Assembly: GCA_947629795.1 (NCBI GenBank)
Contig: CANRFC010000020.1
Coordinates: forward strand, 1 to 51,390
Direction of reading: 5' to 3'
DNA: 51,390 bases
Source of the DNA: an uncultured Oscillospiraceae bacterium
Lineage (GTDB): Bacteria > Bacillota > Clostridia > Oscillospirales > Oscillospiraceae
This document shows positions 39,454-47,676 of this stretch, in pieces; position 1 is the first letter of the stretch; each line of letters starts with the position of its first letter. Position numbers and translations under genes: made by a program. The notes below the pieces were generated by a model, which worked only from the letters and a program-made list of their open reading frames with translations, was not told the DNA's origin and ran no database searches.

Positions 39454-40164
39454 ATGCCGGCGCTGGGTATCCTGATCGTGGAGGACGACCCCATCCAGGG
39501 GATGCTCCTGTCCCGGCTCCTGGAGCGGGAACCCGGCCTGGCGGTGCGGGGCTGGGCCCGGGACGGGGCCGAGGGCGTGGAGCTGGCCCTGGCCGAAGAG
39601 CCCGACGCCATCCTGCTGGACCTCATCCTGCCCACCCTCAGCGGTCTGGGCTTTCTGGAGGAGTACCGCCGCCGGGGCGGCCGGGCCGGGACGCTGGTCC
39701 TCACCGGGGCCACCTCTTCCGCCGCGGCCTCGGCGGCCATGGCGGCGGGGGCGGGATTGGTGCTCCACAAGCCCGCTCCTCTGGGGGAGATCGTCCGGTG
39801 CCTGCGTCTGCTCTGCGGCGGCGTCCGGGCCCGGGCCGAGGCCCTCCTGGATGAGATGGAGACCGGGGTGGCCCCCTTCACCGGCCGGACCCTGGCCGGC
39901 CGGGGCTACGCCGCCCGGTGCGCCGAGACCCTGCTCCTCCGCCCCGGCGAGAGCGTGAAGGGCCTCTACTATCAGATCGTGGAGGAGGACCGGGTCAGCG
40001 CCGAGAGTGTGGAGCGGAGCATCCGGTTCTACGTGGAAAAGCTCTTTCTGGCCGACACCCCCAAGTGGCGGGAGGTCATGGGACCCCTGGCCGGGGGGAG
40101 CCGGCCGCCCTCCAACGGAAAATTTCTCTCCGCTCTGGCCCAAGCCGTCAAAATCCCCTTGTAA
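39454..40164 (+). CDS. Spo0A-like response regulator, divergent
   Basis: 236 residues. Receiver domain 1-115 with the acidic pocket VEDDP (9-13), phosphoacceptor Asp56 in LLDLILP, Thr84 in LVLTGAT and Lys106 in HKP. The C-terminal part from about 130 resembles the Spo0A DNA-binding domain: SVKGLYYQIVEEDRVSAESV then ERSIRFYVEKLF lines up with the Spo0A recognition region (SITKVLYPDIAKKF...SRVERAIRHAIEVA) and PSNGKFLSALAQAV with PTNSEFIAMVADKL. Identity is modest, so it is a paralogue rather than Spo0A itself, and it is not beside spoIVB. A link to sporulation or stationary phase is inference. No kinase is encoded nearby. Confidence 0.82.
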   Translation: MPALGILIVEDDPIQGMLLSRLLEREPGLAVRGWARDGAEGVELALAEEPDAILLDLILPTLSGLGFLEEYRRRGGRAGTLVLTGATSSAAASAAMAAGAGLVLHKPAPLGEIVRCLRLLCGGVRARAEALLDEMETGVAPFTGRTLAGRGYAARCAETLLLRPGESVKGLYYQIVEEDRVSAESVERSIRFYVEKLFLADTPKWREVMGPLAGGSRPPSNGKFLSALAQAVKIPL

Positions 40165-40188
40165 TCGGACAGGCCGGGCGAGTATGAT
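40159..40188 (+). promoter_or_regulatory. Candidate promoter of the P-type ATPase gene
   Basis: TTGTAA (40159-40164), 18-bp spacer, TATGAT (40183-40188). Confidence 0.55.
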
Positions 40189-40220
40189 GACTTCCACAAC
40201 CAAAGGGAAGGGTGGAGGTC

Positions 40221-42827
40221 ATGAGCGTCTGGCATACCAAGACGGCGGAGGAGACCCTGAAACTGCTGAAAACCGACCCCCGGCGGGGCCTCTCGGAGGA
40301 GGAGGCCGCCCGCCGGCTGGAGGAGTACGGCCCCAACCGGCTGGAGGGGAAAAAGCGGGAGAGCCTGTTCCGGCGGCTCCTTGACCAGCTCAGGGACCCC
40401 ATGATCCTGGTGCTCCTGGCGGCGGCGGGGCTGAGCCTGTGGTCCTCCCACGGGGAGGACTGGCTGGACGCCGCCATCATCCTGCTCATCGTGGCGGTGA
40501 ACGCCGTCATCTCCATCTCCCAGGAGGAGAACGCCGAAAAGGCCCTGGAGGCCCTGAAGCGGATGACCGCCCCCCAGGCCCGGGTGGTCCGGAACGGAAA
40601 GACCCGAAGCGTGGAGGCCGCCGGCCTGGTCCCCGGCGACCTCATCGTGCTGGAGGCGGGGGACCTGGTGCCTGCCGACGCCCGGATCCTGGACGCCGCC
40701 CAGTGCCGCACCGACGAGAGCGCCATGACCGGGGAGTCGGTGCCGGTGGAGAAGGGCCCCGGCCCCGCCCTTCCCGAGGACACCCCCCTGGCCGAGCGCG
40801 CCACCCTCCTCATCGGCTCCACCGTGGTCACGGCGGGGCGGGCCACGGCGGTGATCGTGGCCACCGGCATGGCCTCCGAGGTGGGGAAGGTGGCGGGGCT
40901 GCTCCTGGACCAGGAGGAGGGGGAGACCCCCTTGCAGAGGAAGATGGGAGAGGTGTCCAAGGGCCTCTCCTTTTTGTGCCTGTGCGTGTGCGCCGTCATG
41001 TTCGGAGTGGGGCTGCTGGAGGGCCGGGAGCTCATGGACATGTTCCTCACCGCCGTGTCCCTGGCGGTGGCCGCCATTCCCGAGGGCCTGCCCGCCATCG
41101 TCACCATCGTGCTGGCCCTGGGGGTCAACGGCATGGCAAAGCGGGGGGCCATCGTCAAGCGGCTCCCGGCGGTGGAGACCCTGGGCTGCGCCGGGGTCAT
41201 CTGCTCGGACAAGACCGGGACCCTCACTCAGAACAGGATGACTGTGACCCACCTGTGGCCCGCCCCGGGAGCGGAGGAGGGGGAGCTGCTCACCGCCGCC
41301 GCCCTGTGCTCCGACGCCCGGCGGGAGGGGGAGAGCTTTGTGGGCGACCCCACCGAGACCGCCCTGGTGGAGGCGGCGGCGAAAAAGGGCCTGGAGAAGG
41401 GGGCGCTGGAGCGGGAATTCCCCCGGCGGGGGGAGGTGCCCTTCGACTCCCGGCGCAAGCTGATGACCACCGTCCACGCCTTGCCGGGGGGAGGGTTCCG
41501 GGTGTGCGTCAAGGGGGCCCCCGACGTGCTGCTGAGCAAGTGCCGCCTCTCCCAGGCCCAGCGGAAGGCCGCCCTGGACGAGAACGACCGCATGGCGGCC
41601 CAGGCCCTCCGGGTGCTGGCGGTGGCCCAGGGGGAGCTGGAGCGCCTGCCGGGGAAGCTCACCGCCGAGAGCCTGGAGAAGGACCTGCGCCTGCTGGGGC
41701 TGGTGGGGATGATCGACCCGCCCCGGCCCGAGGCCAAGGCGGCGGTGGAGCAGTGCCGGTCGGCGGGCATCCGGCCGGTGATGATCACCGGGGACCACAA
41801 GCTCACCGCCGTGGCCATCGCCAAGGAGCTGGGCATCTTCCGGGAGGGGGACCGGGCGGCCACCGGGGCCGACCTGGACTTTATGCCCCAGGAAATGCTG
41901 GAGCGGGAGGTGGGGGAGTTCACGGTCTACGCCCGGGTCTCCCCCGAGCACAAGACCCGCATCGTCAACGCCTGGCGGAAGCAGGGGAAGGTGGTGGCCA
42001 TGACCGGGGACGGGGTCAACGACGCCCCGGCCCTGAAGGCCGCCGACATCGGCTGCGCCATGGGCCGCGCCGGCACCGACGTGGCCAAGGAGGCCGCCGA
42101 CATGATCCTCACCGACGACGACTTTGCCACTATCGTCCATGCCGTGGCCGAGGGGCGGGGGATCTACGCCAACATCAAGAAGGCCATCCACTACCTGCTC
42201 TCCTGCAACATCGGGGAGATCCTGACCATCCTCATCGCCACGGTCTTCAACTTCCGGCAGATGCCCCTGCTGCCGGTGCAGCTGCTGTGGCTCAACCTGG
42301 TCACCGACTCCCTCCCCGCCCTGGCCCTGGGGGTGGAGCCGGTGGAGGACGGGGTCATGGAGGAGCGGCCCCGGGACGCCCGGGAGAGCCTGTTCACCCG
42401 GGGCTTCACCCTGCGCCTGGCCTGGCAGGGGACCATGGTGGGGCTGCTGACCCTGGCGGCCTATCTGCTGGGGGAGTACGTGGTCCTGGACGCCGCCGGC
42501 ACCGGGGCGGGAGCCAACACCATGGCCTTCGCCACCCTCACCCTGTGCCAGCTCTTCCACGCCTTCGACGTGCGCAGCGAGGAGCGGAGTTTAAGGCACA
42601 TCGGGGTGTTTTCCAACCCGGCCATGAACCGGGCCTTCGCCGTGGGGCTGGTGATGCAGCTCTCGGTGCTCTGCCTGCCCGCCCTGGAGGTCATCTTCCA
42701 CACCGTGCCCCTCACCCCCGGGCAGTGGGCGGCGGTGCTGGGGCTGGCCCTGACGCCGGTGGCGGTGTGCGAGATCGTCAAGGCGGTCAAGTGGGGAAAA
42801 AAGACCCACAGCCATCCGGCAGACTGA
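40221..42827 (+). CDS. P-type (type II) calcium-transporting ATPase
   Basis: Membrane cation pump of 868 residues in the PMR1/SERCA-like group. The N-terminal cation_ATPase_N domain (about 1-70) is followed by paired helices, the actuator loop CRTDESAMTGESVPVEKG near 170-187, the ion-binding PEGLPAIV near 287-294, phosphorylation site DKTGTLTQNRMTV (Asp330), KGAPDVLL, the hinge TGDGVNDAPALKAADIG near 595-611, and six C-terminal helices. ATG at 40221 follows GGTGGAGGTC; GTG at 40212 is an alternative. Calcium is the likely ion by subfamily, with Mn2+ possible. Confidence 0.94.
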   Translation: MSVWHTKTAEETLKLLKTDPRRGLSEEEAARRLEEYGPNRLEGKKRESLFRRLLDQLRDPMILVLLAAAGLSLWSSHGEDWLDAAIILLIVAVNAVISISQEENAEKALEALKRMTAPQARVVRNGKTRSVEAAGLVPGDLIVLEAGDLVPADARILDAAQCRTDESAMTGESVPVEKGPGPALPEDTPLAERATLLIGSTVVTAGRATAVIVATGMASEVGKVAGLLLDQEEGETPLQRKMGEVSKGLSFLCLCVCAVMFGVGLLEGRELMDMFLTAVSLAVAAIPEGLPAIVTIVLALGVNGMAKRGAIVKRLPAVETLGCAGVICSDKTGTLTQNRMTVTHLWPAPGAEEGELLTAAALCSDARREGESFVGDPTETALVEAAAKKGLEKGALEREFPRRGEVPFDSRRKLMTTVHALPGGGFRVCVKGAPDVLLSKCRLSQAQRKAALDENDRMAAQALRVLAVAQGELERLPGKLTAESLEKDLRLLGLVGMIDPPRPEAKAAVEQCRSAGIRPVMITGDHKLTAVAIAKELGIFREGDRAATGADLDFMPQEMLEREVGEFTVYARVSPEHKTRIVNAWRKQGKVVAMTGDGVNDAPALKAADIGCAMGRAGTDVAKEAADMILTDDDFATIVHAVAEGRGIYANIKKAIHYLLSCNIGEILTILIATVFNFRQMPLLPVQLLWLNLVTDSLPALALGVEPVEDGVMEERPRDARESLFTRGFTLRLAWQGTMVGLLTLAAYLLGEYVVLDAAGTGAGANTMAFATLTLCQLFHAFDVRSEERSLRHIGVFSNPAMNRAFAVGLVMQLSVLCLPALEVIFHTVPLTPGQWAAVLGLALTPVAVCEIVKAVKWGKKTHSHPAD

Positions 42828-42840
42828 GAGGGGACAAAAA

Positions 42841-42870
42841 GGCGCGTCCGGCCAGGCCGGGCGCGCCTTT
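42841..42870 (+). terminator. Terminator after the P-type ATPase gene
   Basis: GGCGCG-CCGGCC and GGCCGG-CGCGCC (42841-42853 with 42855-42867, one T:G position) followed by TTT; preceded by AAAAA for the reverse strand. Confidence 0.88.
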
Positions 42871-42890
42871 CAGACGTTTTGAAAAACAAA

Positions 42891-42906
42891 TGTTCCACGT
42901 GGAACA
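42891..42906. promoter_or_regulatory. parS: Isolated sixth parS site
   Basis: Perfect TGTTCCACGTGGAACA in the intergenic space, about 38.5 kb from the parA-parB cluster. No copy of the intergenic repeat accompanies it. A scattered parS this close fits the usual placement of several sites around the origin. Confidence 0.92.
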
Positions 42907-43098
42907 GGGGGAATTTCGTACAACTAAGGGGGGCGGGGCAGCCCTTCAATTGGGACAGGCAAGGGGCGGGGGAAGCTGGGGCAATAAAGAAAGTTGGACG
43001 AAGTGGGACGTTTTGCGCCCCTGTTTTTTCGTCTCTACCCCCCGTTTTTAGGCCTCTACCCTCCGCTTTTGGGCCCCGTAAGGGCCCGGTCAGAAAAA
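42907..43098. other. Intergenic stretch with short pyrimidine repeats, no gene
   Basis: Contains two imperfect pyrimidine-rich copies (TCTCTACCCCCCGTTTTT near 43032 and CCTCTACCCTCCGCTTTT near 43053) and a GGGCCC...GGGCCC hairpin near 43071-43087. No reading frame with a ribosome binding site is convincing. Together with the parS and terminators it fills the 322 bp between the ATPase and F420-ligase-like genes. Confidence 0.5.
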
Positions 43099-43138
43099 CA
43101 AAGGCGCTCCGCCCGGTGATCCGGACGGAGCGCCTTTT
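43099..43138. terminator. Bidirectional terminator of the F420-ligase-like gene
   Basis: AAAGGCGCTCCG...CGGAGCGCCTTTT with an inner CCGG TGAT CCGG hairpin. A and T runs at both ends; the gene lies on the minus strand 11 bp away. Confidence 0.93.
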
Positions 43139-43149
43139 GAAAAACAGGG

Positions 43150-43854
43150 TCAGTCGTGGAGCTCCCGGATGAGGATGAAGGGGGTGAGCTGGCGGTCCTG
43201 GCCGGCGGGGTTGTCGGCGATGAGGGCCAGAAGGTCCTCGGCTGCCCAGTCCTTGAGCTGCTCTCCCTTGCCCAGCAGCTCCACATTGAGGTCGTTGGCG
43301 TCCACGATCATCATGACCACGCCGGTCTTTTCATATACTTCATCACACACGCCGGCGGGGTCTTCCGGGACCCGGACCCCCATGTGGGCGTACTCGGCGA
43401 TGTCCTCGCCGTAGAAGCCGTCCAGGCCGGCGACCTCGGTGCCCAGCATGTCGTAGAAGATGCCGTGCTTCCCCACCAGCTTGCCGAAGGCGGCGCAGAT
43501 GGCGGCCCAGAGGACCCTGGGCAGGCCGCAGATGTTGATGGCGAACTGCATCTTTACGGGAAGGCCCATGCCGGGGCCGGCGGAGGTCTGGTGGACACAG
43601 CGGGAGAGGACCTTGGCCCAGAAGCCGGGCTTGCACTCCTCCTCGGTGACGATGCGGCGCTGGCACAGGGCGATGACCTTCTCGCTGGAGGAGAGGATGT
43701 CCCCCGGCTGATAGACCGGCTTGACGTATTTCTCGATCAGGTCCACGTAGCTCTCCCCCACCTGGACAAAGTGGGTGGTGATGGCGTGGCGGGCATATTT
43801 TTTGCCGTTATGCTCGATGACGACGCTTTTTCCCTCATTCGCGTGAAAATCCAT
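43150..43854 (-). CDS. Coenzyme F420-0:L-glutamate ligase-like protein
   Basis: 234 residues with the fold signature of the F420 ligase (CofE/FbiB N-terminal) family: ARHAITTHFVQVGESYVDLI, GDILSSSEKVIALCQRRIV (about 56-74), GIFYDMLGTEVAGLDGFY and VMMIVDANDLNVELLG near 190-205. In archaea and actinobacteria CofE adds glutamates to F420; this lineage is not known to make F420 and no cof/fbi genes are visible, so the substrate is unclear. ATG at 43854 has AAAGGAG 8 nt upstream. It stands alone between two terminators or promoters. Confidence 0.82.
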   Translation of the reverse strand: MDFHANEGKSVVIEHNGKKYARHAITTHFVQVGESYVDLIEKYVKPVYQPGDILSSSEKVIALCQRRIVTEEECKPGFWAKVLSRCVHQTSAGPGMGLPVKMQFAINICGLPRVLWAAICAAFGKLVGKHGIFYDMLGTEVAGLDGFYGEDIAEYAHMGVRVPEDPAGVCDEVYEKTGVVMMIVDANDLNVELLGKGEQLKDWAAEDLLALIADNPAGQDRQLTPFILIRELHD

Positions 43855-44013
43855 GGCGAAAGCTCCTTTTTCAAACGATAGCCCTATTATAACCGCATTT
43901 TCGGGTGGACGCAACCGGGAACGCAAAATTTTTGAAGAGGTTCCTGAATTAGTTAAATTACACAAAAAATGGAGCGTCAATATGTGAAATATGGAAAAAA
44001 TGTGCGGAGGTTC

Positions 44014-44042
44014 TTGACAATTAACAAGCGTTTAGCTAAAAT
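44014..44042 (+). promoter_or_regulatory. Promoter of the D-serine operon with overlapping palindrome
   Basis: TTGACA (44014-44019), 17-bp spacer, TAAAAT (44037-44042). The palindrome TTTAGCTAAA (44031-44040) covers the -10, and AACAAGCGTTTA in the spacer is echoed by AACAAACGTTAAA at about 44058-44070. These are good candidates for a regulator site. Confidence 0.8.
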
Positions 44043-44098
44043 GAACACCGAACTGAACAAACGTTAAATAATACCAAACACTTTGAGGAGGAATCGTG

Positions 44099-45439
44099 AT
44101 GATCGACGCCAGCAAGTACATTCAGCAGAATCCCACCATCAAAGAGGTGGCGGACAAGAAGGAGACGGTCTGGATCAACCCCGACCTGCTGCCCTTTGCC
44201 GTCACCGACGGCGTATGCCAGCTTGTGGTCTCCGATGCTGACATCGCCGACGCCGAGGAGCGGCTGCGCCGCTTCGCCCCCTTTATCCGGCGCTGCTTCC
44301 CCGAGACCGAGGCCACCGGCGGGCTCATCGAGTCCCCGCTGGAGGACATTCCCGCCATGGGGAAGGCCCTGGAGGAGACCTACGGCTGCTCCATTCCCGG
44401 CCGGTTCATGCTGAAGATGGACAGTCACCTGGCCATCGCCGGGTCCATCAAGGCCCGGGGCGGCATCTATGAGGTGCTCAAGCACGCCGAGGACCTGGCC
44501 CTGGCCGAGGGCAAGCTGACCGAGAGCGACAACTACGCCAAGCTGGCCGACGAGGAGATGAAGGCCTTCTTCGGCAGGTACACCGTCCAGGTGGGCTCCA
44601 CCGGCAACCTGGGCATGTCCATCGGCATCATGAGCGCCGCCCTGGGATTCCGGGTGAAGGTCCACATGTCCGCCGACGCCAAGCAGTGGAAGAAGGACCT
44701 GCTGCGCAGCAAGGGCGTGGAGGTCATCGAGTATGCCGATGACTACTCCAAGGCCGTGGCCGAGGGACGCCGGCTGTCCGACGCCGACCCCACCAGCTAC
44801 TTTGTGGACGACGAGAAGTCGGTGAATCTGTTCTTGGGCTACGCCGTGGCCGCCAAGCGGCTGAAGGCCCAGTTTGAGGAGAAGGGCATCGTGGTGGACG
44901 CCGACCATCCCCTCATCGTGTACATCCCCACCGGTGTGGGCGGCGCCCCCGGCGGCGTGTCCTATGGGCTGAAGCGGGTGTTCAAGGACGACGTCCACTG
45001 CTTCTTGGTGGAGCCCACCCAGTGCCCCTCGGTGCTTCTGGGTATGGCCACCAAGGAGTATGAGGCCGCCAACGTCCACGATTTCGGCATCTCGGGCATG
45101 ACCGAGGCCGACGGCCTGGCCTGCGCCAGCCCCTCCGGGTTCGTCACCCGGATCCTGGGCAACCTGGTCTCCGGCGACTTCACTGTGGCCGACAACAAGC
45201 TCTATGACTATCTGCGCCTGCTGGACAAGAGCGAGGGCAAGCGCATCGAGCCCTCCAGCTGCGCGGCGTTTGCCGGGCCCTGCAGTCTGCTCAGCTACCC
45301 CGGCAGCAGGGACTACTGCGCCCGCCACGGCCTGACCGAGGAGGTCCTGGGCCGGAGCGTGCAGATCGCCTGGGCCACCGGCGGTCGGCTGGTGCCCGCG
45401 GAGGTCTGGGAGGAGTATCTGGCCACCTACATCGACTGA
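44099..45439 (+). CDS. dsdA: D-serine dehydratase
   Basis: PLP enzyme (fold type II) that turns D-serine into pyruvate and ammonia. 446 residues, as in E. coli DsdA (442), and the Schiff-base lysine GSIKARGGIYEVL falls at Lys118, the same number as in E. coli. Other marks: VGSTGNLGMSIGI (PLP phosphate region) near 163-175, SYFVDDEKSVNLFLGY, YIPTGVGGAPGGVSYGL and EPTQCPSVLLGM. The ATG at 44099 is 7 nt from AGGAGG; a GTG at 44096 is 4 nt away. Followed by a GntP permease 60 bp downstream. Confidence 0.96.
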   Translation: MIDASKYIQQNPTIKEVADKKETVWINPDLLPFAVTDGVCQLVVSDADIADAEERLRRFAPFIRRCFPETEATGGLIESPLEDIPAMGKALEETYGCSIPGRFMLKMDSHLAIAGSIKARGGIYEVLKHAEDLALAEGKLTESDNYAKLADEEMKAFFGRYTVQVGSTGNLGMSIGIMSAALGFRVKVHMSADAKQWKKDLLRSKGVEVIEYADDYSKAVAEGRRLSDADPTSYFVDDEKSVNLFLGYAVAAKRLKAQFEEKGIVVDADHPLIVYIPTGVGGAPGGVSYGLKRVFKDDVHCFLVEPTQCPSVLLGMATKEYEAANVHDFGISGMTEADGLACASPSGFVTRILGNLVSGDFTVADNKLYDYLRLLDKSEGKRIEPSSCAAFAGPCSLLSYPGSRDYCARHGLTEEVLGRSVQIAWATGGRLVPAEVWEEYLATYID

Positions 45440-45499
45440 TCACGGCTCTGAGCCGTTTTCGGGCAGCGACCATATATTGAAATAGAGGAGGAGATAAAC

Positions 45500-46834
45500 A
45501 TGACAAACACGCTTGTTATCATCGGTTTGATCCTGGCTGTGGCAGTCCTGGTCCTGTGTACCGTGAAACTGAAGATCCACCCCTTCTTTGCCCTCATCGC
45601 CACCACGGTGGTCTTTGCCCTGGTCTCCGGGATGGGCATGGAGGATATGCTCTCCGCCTTCACCAGCGGCATGGGCGGCACCATGGCGGATATCGGCCTG
45701 GTCATCGCCCTGGGCACCGTCACCGGCGCGCTGCTGGAGAAGTCCGGCGCGGCCGAGACCATGGCCAAGACCATTCTGAAGATCACCGGCGAGAAGCACG
45801 CCGCTCTGGGCCTGGCCATCACCGGCTATTTCGTCTCCATTCCGGTGTTCTGTGACTCCGCCTTCGTGCTCCTCAGCCCCATCGCCAAGCGGCTCTCCAA
45901 GGATACCCGCATCTCCATGACCACCATGGCCATCGCCATGTGCATGGGCCTTCACGCCACCCACATGTTCGTGCCTCCCACCCCCGGCCCTCTGGCTGTC
46001 TCCGGTATTCTGGGGGCCGATCTGGGCCAGGTCATCCTCTTCGGCGCCCTGGCGTCCATCCCCATTATGCTGGTGGGCTATTTCGGCGCCAAGGTGGCGG
46101 GGAAGAAGTACTACTACATCCCTGAGAATGTGGCGGAGTCCCCCGCCGACCAGAAGCTGCCCAGCCCTGTGATGGCCTTCCTGCCCATCCTGGCTCCCAT
46201 TGCCCTGATGCTGCTCAAGACCGTGGGCGATATGTGCGCCTGGCCCGCCGCGCTCATGGGCGTGATGGACGTTTTGGGCACCCCTGCCGTGGCACTGCTG
46301 GTGGGGCTGATCATCGCCGCCGTGGGCTATCATCAGATGTACCCCGAGGATAAGACCGCCTGGGGCTTCGACGGCATCCTGGCTGACGCCATGCGGACTG
46401 CCGGACAGATCGTCCTCATCGTGGGCGCCGGCGGCGCCTTCTCCGGTGTGCTGAAGGCCTCCCCCCTCCAGGGCATCCTCACCGAGACCTTCTCCGGTCT
46501 GGCCATCGGCATCCTGGCCCCCTTCCTCATCGGCTTCCTGTTCCGGACCTGCGTGGGCTCGGCCACCATCGCCATGGTCACCGCCGCCACCATGATCACC
46601 CCGCTGCTGGATGTGCTGGGCTTTGCCTCCCCCATGGGTCGGGTCATCGCCATGCTCGCCTGCGCCGCCGGCGGCCTGATGGTCTTCCACGGAAACGACG
46701 ACTTCTTCTGGGTCACCGCCACCACCTCCGAGATGGACACCTCCATCGCGTACAAGACCATCCCCATCATCAGCGTACTTCAGTCGGTCACCGCACTGAT
46801 CGTGGTGTTCGTGCTCAGCCTGATCTTCCTGTAA
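45500..46834 (+). CDS. GntP-family permease (probable D-serine transporter)
   Basis: Secondary transporter of the gluconate:H+ symporter family, 444 residues with about 12 to 14 hydrophobic segments. Visible: IGLVIALGTVTGALLEKSG near 72-90, ITGYFVSIPVFCDSAFVLLS near 113-132, HATHMFVPPTPGPLAVSGIL near 152-171 and CVGSATIAMVTAATMITPLL near 354-373. E. coli DsdX, the D-serine permease, belongs to the same family and also sits next to dsdA. Strong GAGGAGG before the ATG. No C-terminal oddities. Confidence 0.92.
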   Translation: MTNTLVIIGLILAVAVLVLCTVKLKIHPFFALIATTVVFALVSGMGMEDMLSAFTSGMGGTMADIGLVIALGTVTGALLEKSGAAETMAKTILKITGEKHAALGLAITGYFVSIPVFCDSAFVLLSPIAKRLSKDTRISMTTMAIAMCMGLHATHMFVPPTPGPLAVSGILGADLGQVILFGALASIPIMLVGYFGAKVAGKKYYYIPENVAESPADQKLPSPVMAFLPILAPIALMLLKTVGDMCAWPAALMGVMDVLGTPAVALLVGLIIAAVGYHQMYPEDKTAWGFDGILADAMRTAGQIVLIVGAGGAFSGVLKASPLQGILTETFSGLAIGILAPFLIGFLFRTCVGSATIAMVTAATMITPLLDVLGFASPMGRVIAMLACAAGGLMVFHGNDDFFWVTATTSEMDTSIAYKTIPIISVLQSVTALIVVFVLSLIFL

Positions 46835-46869
46835 GCGGAAGAATTTTTTGAAGGATCGATCAAAAAAAG

Positions 46870-46902
46870 CAAGCGGACCCGGTTCAAATCCGGGTCCGCT
46901 TG
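46870..46902 (+). terminator. Hairpin after the permease with tRNA acceptor/T-arm shape
   Basis: CAAGCGGACCCGG (46870-46882) pairs fully with CCGGGTCCGCTTG (46890-46902); the 7-nt loop is TTCAAAT. The inner 5 bp plus this loop match a tRNA T arm (TTCRANY loop), and the outer 7 bp could be an acceptor stem. No T run follows, so it is a weak terminator at best. The loop is also the -35 of the next promoter. Confidence 0.75.
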
Positions 46903-46911
46903 TGTTATAAT
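46883..46911 (+). promoter_or_regulatory. Candidate promoter of the XRE-cupin regulator
   Basis: TTCAAA (46883-46888), 17-bp spacer, TATAAT (46906-46911) preceded by TGT (extended -10). The -35 lies in the loop of the preceding hairpin. Confidence 0.7.
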
Positions 46912-46982
46912 AATACATTATTTATTTCCCCGCTCCGGGTACAGAGGGGGAAGAAACCCCGTGAAGGATGGGATGAAGGACC

Positions 46983-47534
46983 ATGAGTGAGCTGAATATC
47001 GGACAGAAGGTTCAGGAATTCCGGAAGAAGAGCAGGATGAGCCTGCGGGAGCTGGCGGCCCAGGCCGAGCTGTCGCCCTCCATGCTCAGTCAGATCGAGA
47101 GCAATTCCGTGAATCCGTCCATCAACACCCTGAAAAACATTTCCGAGGCCCTGCGGGTGCCCCTGTTCCAGTTCTTTAAGGAGGATGCCCCCGCCGAAAA
47201 CGTGGTGGTCCGCAAGGGGGAGAGCCGTATCATCGGCCGGGAAGGGCAGGAGGTCCTCTACAAGCTCCTGACGCCGGACACCAGCGGGGCCATCGAATTC
47301 TGCCTGATGGAGATCCCCGCCGGGGCGGCTACCTCCGATGTGCCCAGGGGGCACGACGGGGAGGAGGTGGCCTATGTCGTCCGGGGGGCTACCGACATCC
47401 TTCTGGGCGGGGTCAATTACCACCTCAACGAGGGGGACGCCATTAAGATCGCGCCCTCGGTGCCCCATCAGTGGATCAACCGGGAAAAGGAAGAGGTGGC
47501 TGTGGTCTTTGCCGTCACGCCGCCGGGGTTCTGA
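46983..47534 (+). CDS. XRE-family regulator with C-terminal cupin domain
   Basis: 183 residues: helix-turn-helix at about 8-65 (VQEFRKKSRMSLRELAAQAE, SPSMLSQIESNSVNPSINTL), and a cupin fold from about 110 to the end with HDGEEVAYVVRG (His/Glu metal motif), GDAIKIAPSVPHQW. Similar proteins (PuuR, SutR type) control amino-acid or polyamine use after binding a small ligand. Encoded right behind dsdA-gntP, so a role in their control is likely; the palindrome at 44031-44040 is the obvious site to consider. AAGGA sits close (2 nt) before the ATG at 46983. Confidence 0.92.
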   Translation: MSELNIGQKVQEFRKKSRMSLRELAAQAELSPSMLSQIESNSVNPSINTLKNISEALRVPLFQFFKEDAPAENVVVRKGESRIIGREGQEVLYKLLTPDTSGAIEFCLMEIPAGAATSDVPRGHDGEEVAYVVRGATDILLGGVNYHLNEGDAIKIAPSVPHQWINREKEEVAVVFAVTPPGF

Positions 47535-47575
47535 GAGGCAGGAGCGTCCAAAAATGGAAGATATGACGGGGAGAT

Positions 47576-47610
47576 GCGCCGGGGCAGCTGTGCTCCGGCG
47601 CTTCCTTTTG
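47576..47610 (+). terminator. Terminator after the XRE-cupin gene
   Basis: GCGCCGG (47576-47582) with CCGGCGC (47595-47601), inner GCA/TGC pairing, then TTCCTTTTG. Confidence 0.7.
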
Positions 47611-47676
47611 CCCTTTTGCCGCATAAATCGGGCCGGTGAGGGCAGACTGTGAAAAAAGCGGGAAGGGGAGGAAGCA

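Noticed and set aside
40029-40044. Possible parS-like sequence GTTCTACGTGGAAAA
   Set aside because: It is inside the response-regulator coding sequence, has several mismatches and breaks the palindrome.
46870-46902. A tRNA gene
   Set aside because: There is no D arm, anticodon arm or variable loop between the arms; only a 33-nt hairpin is present.
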